Shown here: positions 1 to 5,457 of the stretch, in pieces
Layout: each line of letters begins with the position of its first letter
Numbering within the stretch: the stretch's first letter is position 1
Assembly: GCA_046724665.1 (NCBI GenBank)
Contig: JBKOWZ010000213.1
Location: forward strand, 1-9,324
Length of the DNA stretch: 9,324 bases
Direction of reading: 5' to 3'
Source: Actinocrinis sp046724665
Lineage (GTDB): Bacteria; Actinomycetota; Actinomycetes; Streptomycetales; Catenulisporaceae
Translations under genes and position numbers: made by a program
The notes under the pieces: model-generated
The model's database searches: none
Seen by the model: the letters and a program-made list of their open reading frames with translations, nothing else
Told to the model about the DNA's origin: nothing

Positions 1-96
1 GGCTGCAAGTTTCACAATCAGTCCGACTCATCTTGGTCGGCCAGGGTAGGCTGCCTGCTCGAGTCATCGGGTCAATCGGCACAGGACACCGGGGCA

Positions 97-112
97 TTCG
101 ATAGCAATCGAA
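97..112. promoter_or_regulatory. 16-bp palindrome, candidate operator
   Basis: The site reads TTCGAT-AGCA-ATCGAA, a perfect 6-bp inverted repeat with a 4-bp spacer. It lies about 37 bp upstream of a consensus -35 hexamer and about 285 bp upstream of the first glycosidase start. Sugar-catabolic gene clusters of actinobacteria are usually controlled by LacI, GntR or ROK repressors that bind short palindromes, so a regulator-binding site is a reasonable inference. The sequence does not match an operator I can name with certainty. Confidence 0.4.
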
Positions 113-143
113 CGAGTTCAAACAGGCGATCCGACCTCTCCGG

Positions 144-161
144 ACATCTTGACACATCTTG
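144..161 (+). repeat. Direct repeat ACATCTTG x2, period 10 bp
   Basis: ACATCTTG occurs at 144-151 and again at 154-161, exactly one helical turn apart. The first copy and the spacer overlap the TTGACA hexamer at 149-154. A tandem direct repeat on one DNA face over a -35 box is the arrangement expected for a regulator binding as a head-to-tail dimer. Chance is possible for an 8-bp repeat. Confidence 0.4.
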
Positions 162-177
162 TCGCCGAGAGTTTTCT
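149..177 (+). promoter_or_regulatory. Candidate vegetative promoter for the beta-helix gene
   Basis: TTGACA at 149-154 matches the housekeeping -35 consensus perfectly. After 17 bp comes TTTTCT (172-177), a weak -10 with three of six matches. An alternative -10, TCTACT at 175-180, matches better but would need a 20-bp spacer. A consensus -35 in such GC-rich DNA stands out, but the poor -10 leaves this as a candidate only. The start site would fall near 184-190, about 210 nt before the ATG at 398. Confidence 0.35.
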
Positions 178-182
178 ACTTC

Positions 183-199
183 CCACGGCTTCGCCGTGG
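183..199 (+). other. Small GC hairpin in the gene 1 leader
   Basis: CCACGGC (183-189) pairs perfectly with GCCGTGG (193-199) around a TTC loop. It could be a structured leader element just after the predicted transcription start, a weak terminator of an upstream transcript, or a remnant. No U-tract follows on either strand. Confidence 0.35.
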
Positions 200-382
200 C
201 CGGGTGCCGGTCCGGTCATCAGTCACCAGGCAGGTGGCAACACACTGTGCAGCTCCAGGTCGGCAGGCTGGTCACAGCTCGCCGGCCGCTGCCCATGTCG
301 GCCGCCTTCTCCACCATAAAGTCATACACATTCGGCACGTCCTCGCGGCCGCTGCGGCGACCGCCGAAGCTGCCGATCCCTC

Positions 383-390
383 GAGGAAGG
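383..390 (+). promoter_or_regulatory. Ribosome-binding site of gene 1
   Basis: GAGGAAGG ends 7 nt before the ATG at 398 and is a near-ideal Shine-Dalgarno sequence. It supports this start, which leads directly into a signal peptide. Confidence 0.85.
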
Positions 391-397
391 GCTGACG

Positions 398-2809
398 ATG
401 ACGTCGTACCCACCCCCCCGGGCCCGCCGCGGCCTACCGGCAAGAGCGGCACTCGCCGCGGCGCTGGCGCTGGCCGGTGTGGCCGCCGCGCCGGCTCTCT
501 CGCAAGCGGCCACGATGACGACCCTTTATGTCTCCCCGACCGGCAGCGGAACCGCGTGCACCTCTGCCGCTCCCTGCTCGCTGACGCAGGCGAAATCCTC
601 GGTCGAGGCGATCGCCGGGAACATGAGCGGCGACATCGTGGTGCAGCTTGCCGGGGGTACCTACCGCCTGTCCGCGCCGCTGGTGCTCGGCAACGCGGAC
701 TCGGGCACCAACGGGCACAATGTGATCTGGCAGGCCGCGTCCGGCGCGACGCCGGTGCTCTCCGGCGGCCAGCAGGTGACCGGCTGGACCGTGCGCGACT
801 CGGCCAACAACATCTACGTCGCGTCGGTGCCCGCCAACGCCGACTCCCGGCAGCTGTACGTCGACGGGGCGCTGGCCCCGCGCGCCGCGATCCCGATCAA
901 CCGCAGCGACGTGTCGTTCACGACCAACGGCATGACGATTGTGAACTCCGCGCTGAACTACCTCGCGACGCTGCCCCAGCAGAACCGGATCGAGCTGGAG
1001 AGCCAGAACTCGTTCACCGACCGGTACGCGCCGGTGCAGTCCATCAGCGGCAACACGATCACGATGCAGCAGCCGGCCTGGAACAACAACAACTGGGGCT
1101 ACGACACGCTGGCCAAGCCCTTCGCCGGCGGCCAGCTGTCGCTTGAGAACTCGTACTCGTTCCTCAAGAACGCCGGGCAGTGGTACCTCGACCCGCAGGC
1201 CGGGCAGCTGTACTACAAGGCGCCCTCCGGATGGAACCCGGCGAGCCACGACGTCGAACTGCCCCAGCTGACCTCGCTGGTGCAGATCTCCGGCAGCAGC
1301 GTCGGCAGCCCGGCGCACAACATCGCGTTCCAGGGCATCGCCTTCGAGCACACCACCTGGCTGACGCCGGGCAGCAACATCGGTTACGCCGACGAGCAGT
1401 CCGGCACCTTCCTCGGCCAGGCCTACCAGCAGCCCAGCGACTACCTCAGCTCCTGCCAGTCCGGCTGCCTGCTGTTCGAGGCCACCCGCAACAGCTGGCG
1501 GCAGGCGCCCGCCGCGGTGCAGGTCTCCGCGGCCAACGCCATCAGCTTCACCGGCAACACGTTCACCCACCTCGGCCAGGTGGCCCTGGGCATCGGCAAC
1601 GACAACAACGCCGTCGCCTCCGGCATCGGTCTCGGCGCGTCCAACGTCACCGTCGATCACAACACCTTCACCGATGACTCCGGCGGTGGGATCGTGATCG
1701 GCGGCGTGCAGCCCAACGCGCACCACCCCTCCGACCCGGCGATGACCGTCCAGAACATCACCGTGACGAACAACCTGATCAGCGGGGTCGCCGAGGACTA
1801 CAAGGACATGGCCGGCATCCTGTCGACCTACGTCACCCACGCCGACATCGAGCACAACGAGGTGGCCAACCTCGCCTACGACGGCATCGACGTCGGCTGG
1901 GGCTGGGGCATGAACGACGCGGGCGGCAGCCAGGACTACGTCAACCGCGGCACGTACAACTACCAGCCGATCTACTCCACGCCGACCACGCTGAAGAACA
2001 CCGTGGTGTCGTACAACAAGGTGCACGACATCAAGAAGGTCTTCCACGACGGCGGCAGCATCTACAACCTGTCGGCCAACCCCGGCAGCGTGATCAGCAA
2101 CAACTACATGTACAACAACCAGCGCTCCGTCGGGCTCTACCTCGACGAGGGCTCCCGCTACATGACGCTGTCGGCCAACGTGGTGCAGGACAGCGGCGTG
2201 TGGGCGTTCACCAACGCCAACAGCACCAACAACACGAGCGACAACACCTTCTCCGGCAACTGGTACAACGGCGGCGCCACGCAGGTGGCCACCGGCTCCC
2301 CGCACAACAACGTCCTGACCAACAACGTCCAGATCAGCGGCTACAACTGGCCGTCGGGCGCCCAGCAGGTCATCTCCCAGTCGGGTGTCGGCGGCGGCAG
2401 CAACACCGGCGGCACGACCGGTCCGCTGCACGCTGTCGGCGCGGGTAAGTGCCTTGACGACCCGAACTCGACGACGACGCAGGGTACGCAGATGCAGATC
2501 TACACCTGCAACGGCGCCGCGAACCAGACCTGGACGAAGACCTCCTCCAGTCAGATCACCGTGACCGTCTCCGGCCAGACCTTCTGCCTGGACGCCAACA
2601 ACCACGGCACGACGAACGGCACGAAGGTGATCATCTGGTCCTGCAACGGCCAGGCGAATCAGCAGTGGACCTTCAACTCGAACGGCACCATCACCGGCGT
2701 GCAGTCAGGGCTCTGCCTCGACGTGACCGGAGCATCGACCGCGAACGGTGCCCTCGTCGAGCTGTGGTCCTGCAACGGCGGCAGCAACCAGCAATGGACC
2801 CTCGGATAA
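398..2809 (+). CDS. Secreted right-handed beta-helix glycosidase candidate (GH141-like) with C-terminal CBM13
   Basis: The 803-residue product starts with a Sec signal peptide: an Arg-rich N-region, an Ala/Leu core at about 17-31, and cleavage probably after A37 or A38. Residues 43 to about 660 begin with LYVSPTGSGT, followed by VQLAGGTYRL, PVLSGGQQVTGW and RQLYVDGALAPRA. This is the usual opening of large bacterial parallel beta-helix carbohydrate-active proteins. Many short Asn-rich rungs follow (for example NVTVDHNTFTDDSGGGIVIGG), then DVGWGWG (498-504), DGGSIY (551-556) and YLDEGSRY (D583, E584). Such conserved acidic and aromatic patches in the groove are candidate active-site residues. 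A Gly/Ser/Thr linker (about 661-674) leads to a complete three-repeat ricin trefoil at 675-803, with CLD motifs and QTW, QQW, QQW. The fold and export are clear. The catalytic class is inferred: GH141 (fucosidase or xylanase activities) is my best guess, and a related unclassified family or a polysaccharide lyase is possible. It is the first gene of the cluster. Confidence 0.85.
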   Translation: MTSYPPPRARRGLPARAALAAALALAGVAAAPALSQAATMTTLYVSPTGSGTACTSAAPCSLTQAKSSVEAIAGNMSGDIVVQLAGGTYRLSAPLVLGNADSGTNGHNVIWQAASGATPVLSGGQQVTGWTVRDSANNIYVASVPANADSRQLYVDGALAPRAAIPINRSDVSFTTNGMTIVNSALNYLATLPQQNRIELESQNSFTDRYAPVQSISGNTITMQQPAWNNNNWGYDTLAKPFAGGQLSLENSYSFLKNAGQWYLDPQAGQLYYKAPSGWNPASHDVELPQLTSLVQISGSSVGSPAHNIAFQGIAFEHTTWLTPGSNIGYADEQSGTFLGQAYQQPSDYLSSCQSGCLLFEATRNSWRQAPAAVQVSAANAISFTGNTFTHLGQVALGIGNDNNAVASGIGLGASNVTVDHNTFTDDSGGGIVIGGVQPNAHHPSDPAMTVQNITVTNNLISGVAEDYKDMAGILSTYVTHADIEHNEVANLAYDGIDVGWGWGMNDAGGSQDYVNRGTYNYQPIYSTPTTLKNTVVSYNKVHDIKKVFHDGGSIYNLSANPGSVISNNYMYNNQRSVGLYLDEGSRYMTLSANVVQDSGVWAFTNANSTNNTSDNTFSGNWYNGGATQVATGSPHNNVLTNNVQISGYNWPSGAQQVISQSGVGGGSNTGGTTGPLHAVGAGKCLDDPNSTTTQGTQMQIYTCNGAANQTWTKTSSSQITVTVSGQTFCLDANNHGTTNGTKVIIWSCNGQANQQWTFNSNGTITGVQSGLCLDVTGASTANGALVELWSCNGGSNQQWTLG
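2414..2806 (+). other. CBM13 ricin-type trefoil module, copy 1
   Basis: This region encodes the linker end and the 129-residue trefoil of gene 1. The three subdomains each have CLD near the start and a QxW near the end (QTW, QQW, QQW), so all three potential sugar sites look intact. CBM13 modules of actinobacterial enzymes commonly bind galactose, xylose or arabinose-containing glycans. The first half is closest to the module of gene 4; the second half is the most divergent of the three copies. Confidence 0.9.
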
Positions 2810-2848
2810 CCGCGTAGCCGCGAACCCGACGAGTACCAGAGTTCATCG

Positions 2849-2889
2849 GACGTCCGGTGGCCGGACCCACCAATCGGCCACCGGACGTC
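2849..2889 (+). terminator. Perfect 15-bp hairpin between genes 1 and 2
   Basis: GACGTCCGGTGGCCG (2849-2863) pairs without mismatch with 2875-2889, around an 11-nt loop. It begins 40 nt after the stop of gene 1 and ends 12 nt before the ribosome-binding site of gene 2. There is no T-tract, as is common for actinobacterial hairpin terminators. It may terminate gene 1 transcripts, partly attenuate read-through, or protect a processed end. Confidence 0.65.
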
Positions 2890-2900
2890 TCTCCCCTGCG

Positions 2901-2906
2901 AAAGGA
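2901..2906 (+). promoter_or_regulatory. Ribosome-binding site that sets the GTG start of gene 2
   Basis: AAAGGA (2901-2906) lies 7 nt before GTG at 2914. An in-frame ATG at 2857 would add 19 residues, but it sits inside the left arm of the hairpin, has no Shine-Dalgarno sequence, and would put an unusual Pro-rich segment in front of the signal peptide. The GTG is therefore preferred. Confidence 0.8.
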
Positions 2907-2913
2907 ACCCCTC

Positions 2914-5328
2914 GTGGTAAGACTCAGCCGGCTCTCCAGGCGCACGCGCGCCTCGGCAGCCGCGCTCGCGGGCGCCGCGCTGGTCGCGGGCGGCGTCGTC
3001 GCCACGGCCGCCGCACCGGCCCAGGCCGCCACCTCGATCACGATCAACGGCGCGTCCGCCGGACGCACCTTCGACGGCGTCGGCGCGATCAGCGGCGGCG
3101 GCGGAAACAGCAGGCTGCTGATCGACTACCCCGAGCCCCAGCGCAGCCAGATCCTGGACTACCTGTTCAAGCCGAACTACGGCGCGTCGGTGCAGATGCT
3201 CAAGATCGAGATCGGCGGCGACACCAACTCGACCTCCGGCGCCGAGCCGAGCATCGAGCACACCCGCGGCACGGTGAACTGCAAGGTCGGCTACGAGTTC
3301 TGGCTCGCCGAGCAGGCCAAGGCGCGCAACCCGAACATCAAGCTGTACGGGCTGGCCTGGGGCGCGCCGGGGTGGATCGGCAACGGCAACTTCTGGTCCA
3401 CCGACATGGTCAACTACCTGACCGCGTGGCTCGGCTGCGCGAAGCAGGACGGCCTGACCATCGACTACCTCGGCGGCTGGAACGAACGCGGCTACAACGT
3501 CTCCTGGTACGAGCAGCTGCGCAGCGCGCTGAACTCCAGCGGCAACTCCTCCGTGCAGGTCGTCGGCGCCGACTCGGACTGGGCGATCGCCAACGACGTC
3601 AACTCCAACCCGACGTTCGCCGCCTCGGTCAACATCCTCGGCGCGCACTACCCGTGCGGCTACCGCTCGGCGCAGACCAACTGCGGCGTGTCGTCGGCGG
3701 CCCTCTCGTCCGGCAAGCAGCTCTGGGCCAGCGAGAACGGCTCGGACGACTACAACTCCGGCGCGCAGGCGATGGCGCGCGGCATCAACCGCGGCTACAT
3801 CGACGGGAAGATGACCGCGTACCTCAACTGGCCGATCGTCGCCGCGATCACGCCGAACATCCCGTACCCGACGATGGGTCTGGTGCTCTCGCCGCAGCCG
3901 TGGTCCGGGTACTACTCGGTCGGCAAGAACGCGTGGGTGGAGGCGCAGACCACGCAGTTCACCGCGCCCGGCTGGCACTACCTCGACTCCTCCAGCGGCT
4001 ACATCGGCGGCAACCGCGCCAACGGCAGCTACGTCTCGCTCAAGTCGACGAACAACAGCGACTACTCGACCGTGATCGAGACCGTGGACGCGACCAGCGC
4101 GCAGACGCTGAACTTCAGCGTCACCGGCGGGCTGTCCACCGGCCAGGTGCACGTGTGGGCGACCAACCTCAACTCCGGCAGCTCGGCCGACTACTTCGTG
4201 CACACCACCGACATCACTCCGTCCGGCGGCAACTACAGCCTGACCGTGCAGCCCGGCTACGTCTACACGGTGACGACCACCACCGGACAGGGCAAGGGCA
4301 CCGCGGCCGGCCTCAGCCAGGGTTCGATGCCTCTGCCGTACAGCGACTCGTTCGACAGCTACACCGTCAGCAGCGAGGCCAAGTACCTGATGGACTGGCA
4401 GGGCGCCTTCGAGGTCGTGAACTGCGGCGGCGGGCACACCGGCGAGTGCGTGCGGCAGATGAGCGCGCAGGCGCCGATCACCTGGGACACGCTGACCGAC
4501 CCGCACACCCTGATCGGTGACACCAGGTGGAGCAACTACACCATCACCTCTGACGTCCTGCTGGAGAAGAGCGGATACGTCGAGCTGATGGGCCGCGTGG
4601 GCACGCAGTCGTACGGCGGAGCGGGCGGCGTGAACGCCTACCACCTGCGCGTGAGCGACAACGGTTCGTGGTCGATCATCAGCTCGAACACGGGCAACAC
4701 CAACTCGACGCTGGCCAGCGGCACGACCACGGCGCTGGGCACGAACAGTTGGCACACCCTCTCGCTCGGCTTCTCCGGCAGCACCATCACCGCCGGAATC
4801 GACGGCAGGACGCTCGGCACGGCGAACAACTCCACCTACGGCTCCGGCCAGGCCGGATACGCCACCAGCCAGGGGGAGACCGCGCAGTTCGACAACCTGT
4901 CCATCACCGGCACCACCGTCACCCCGCCGCCCGGTTCCGGCCCGCTGCACGCGGTCGGCGCGGGCAAGTGCCTTGACGACCCGAACAACTCCACCACCGC
5001 CGGCACGCAGCAGGACATCTACACCTGCAACGGCGGCGCGAACCAGACGTGGACGTACACCGCGTCCGGACAGCTGTCCGTCACCGTCGGCGGCCAGACC
5101 TTCTGCCTGGACGCCAACGGCCAGGGCACGACCAACGGCACCAAGGTGATCATCTGGTCGTGCACCGGCGGCAGCAACCAGCAGTGGAACATCAACTCGA
5201 ACGGCACGATCACCGGTGTGCAGTCGAACCTCTGCCTGGATGTGACCGGGGCTTCGACCGCCAACGGTGCCCTTGTCGAGCTGTGGTCGTGCAACGGCGG
5301 CAGCAACCAGCAATGGACCCTCGGCTGA
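2914..5328 (+). CDS. Secreted GH59 beta-galactosidase/galactocerebrosidase homologue with CBM13
   Basis: From the GTG start the product is 804 residues. The signal peptide ends in AAPAQA, with cleavage after A38. The mature protein aligns from memory with human galactocerebrosidase (GALC) over its whole length: FDGVGAISGGG (53-63), NYPEP-like DYPEPQRSQILDYLFKPN, KIEIGGD, GLAWGAPGW, DYLGGWNERGYN, GAHYP, LWASEN, QPWSGYY and TTQFTAPGWHYL. In family GH59 (clan A) the acid/base and nucleophile are glutamates. Here they correspond to E191 in WNER and E274 in ASEN, so the enzyme looks active. The TIM barrel spans about 40-350, a beta-sandwich follows to about 470, and the GALC-type lectin domain occupies about 473-668, including APITW (520-524) and QFDNLSI. 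A Pro/Gly linker (about 669-675) leads to a full CBM13 at 676-804. Role: exo-acting release of beta-linked galactose outside the cell. The natural substrate is more likely a plant galactan or arabinogalactan than a glycolipid, but that is inference. Confidence 0.94.
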   Translation: MVRLSRLSRRTRASAAALAGAALVAGGVVATAAAPAQAATSITINGASAGRTFDGVGAISGGGGNSRLLIDYPEPQRSQILDYLFKPNYGASVQMLKIEIGGDTNSTSGAEPSIEHTRGTVNCKVGYEFWLAEQAKARNPNIKLYGLAWGAPGWIGNGNFWSTDMVNYLTAWLGCAKQDGLTIDYLGGWNERGYNVSWYEQLRSALNSSGNSSVQVVGADSDWAIANDVNSNPTFAASVNILGAHYPCGYRSAQTNCGVSSAALSSGKQLWASENGSDDYNSGAQAMARGINRGYIDGKMTAYLNWPIVAAITPNIPYPTMGLVLSPQPWSGYYSVGKNAWVEAQTTQFTAPGWHYLDSSSGYIGGNRANGSYVSLKSTNNSDYSTVIETVDATSAQTLNFSVTGGLSTGQVHVWATNLNSGSSADYFVHTTDITPSGGNYSLTVQPGYVYTVTTTTGQGKGTAAGLSQGSMPLPYSDSFDSYTVSSEAKYLMDWQGAFEVVNCGGGHTGECVRQMSAQAPITWDTLTDPHTLIGDTRWSNYTITSDVLLEKSGYVELMGRVGTQSYGGAGGVNAYHLRVSDNGSWSIISSNTGNTNSTLASGTTTALGTNSWHTLSLGFSGSTITAGIDGRTLGTANNSTYGSGQAGYATSQGETAQFDNLSITGTTVTPPPGSGPLHAVGAGKCLDDPNNSTTAGTQQDIYTCNGGANQTWTYTASGQLSVTVGGQTFCLDANGQGTTNGTKVIIWSCTGGSNQQWNINSNGTITGVQSNLCLDVTGASTANGALVELWSCNGGSNQQWTLG
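4939..5325 (+). other. CBM13 ricin-type trefoil module, copy 2
   Basis: A 129-residue trefoil with three CLD and three QxW motifs, joined to GH59 through a short PPPGS linker rather than the SNTGGTTG-type linker of genes 1 and 4. From 5209 to 5324 the DNA is identical to 8931-9046 of gene 4 except for one base, including synonymous positions. This indicates recent sequence exchange. Confidence 0.92.
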
Positions 5329-5352
5329 GCGGTCCCTCCTCCTGAAGCCGGC

Positions 5353-5396
5353 CGGGTCCGGACTCCTGCATCACGGGCACCGGGAGTCCGGACCCG
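5353..5396 (+). terminator. Perfect 14-bp hairpin between genes 2 and 3
   Basis: CGGGTCCGGACTCC (5353-5366) pairs exactly with 5383-5396. The stem can extend inward by a T-G and a G-C pair, leaving a 12-nt loop. It starts 25 nt after the stop of the GH59 gene. It is followed by a C-rich stretch without a T-tract and is consistent with a terminator or an RNA-stabilising hairpin. Confidence 0.65.
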
Positions 5397-5420
5397 AGCC
5401 ACCCCCGCATCCTCAGCCTT

Positions 5421-5438
5421 CTGATCAACGCAGATCAG
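5421..5438. promoter_or_regulatory. Inverted repeat CTGATC-N6-GATCAG before the fucosidase gene
   Basis: A perfect 6-bp inverted repeat with a 6-bp spacer lies 6 nt upstream of the GH29 ribosome-binding site. It could be a repressor site or a small RNA stem affecting translation. It is distinct from the terminator-like hairpin upstream and does not match the palindrome at 97-112. Confidence 0.35.
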
Positions 5439-5444
5439 CCCACT

Positions 5445-5450
5445 GAGAGG
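5445..5450 (+). promoter_or_regulatory. Ribosome-binding site of gene 3
   Basis: GAGAGG ends 7 nt before the ATG at 5458, supporting that start and keeping the complete Tat signal. Confidence 0.75.
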
Positions 5451-5457
5451 CTTTCCC

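Larger units (their letters stand above)
1..397. other. Non-coding upstream region of the glycosidase cluster
   Basis: No open frame here has a plausible ribosome-binding site and a protein-like translation. The short frames that exist are rich in Arg, Ala and Pro, or overlap the first real gene. The stretch is less GC-rich at its left end than the genes. It holds candidate control elements, listed separately: a palindrome at 97-112, a direct repeat at 144-161, a consensus -35 at 149-154 and a small hairpin at 183-199. A weak inverted pair (CCGAC 23-27 with GTCGG 36-40) also lies near the left edge. A divergent or upstream gene may begin just outside the window, but nothing in the window proves it. 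If transcription starts shortly after 180, gene 1 has a leader of about 200 nt. Confidence 0.6.

Noticed and set aside
171..204. Possible end of an IS200/IS605-type element (hairpin with GGAAGTAG on the minus strand)
   Set aside because: A small hairpin next to a purine-rich flank recalls such ends, but there is no transposase or TnpB remnant and no second end in the window.
159..395. Short plus-strand frame directly before gene 1
   Set aside because: Its composition (His, Arg, Ala, Pro) is not protein-like and no Shine-Dalgarno precedes the ATG. It is better explained as leader sequence.
413..419. Run of seven C near the start of gene 1, as a possible phase-variation tract
   Set aside because: Short C runs are common in DNA of this GC content. 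The frame is intact and nothing else indicates slippage control.
219..452. Minus-strand frame of 77 codons in the upstream region
   Set aside because: It starts inside gene 1, has no clear ribosome-binding site and no recognisable protein. Its C-terminal part looks less biased, but that is not enough to call a gene.
196..1146. Arg-rich plus-strand frames overlapping gene 1 and similar frames inside genes 2-4
   Set aside because: They are out-of-frame shadows with Arg/Gln/Pro-rich translations, no ribosome-binding sites and no recognisable domain.
2857..2913. ATG at 2857 as the start of the GH59 gene
   Set aside because: It lies within the stem of a perfect hairpin and has no ribosome-binding site. 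The GTG at 2914 has one and gives a normal signal peptide.
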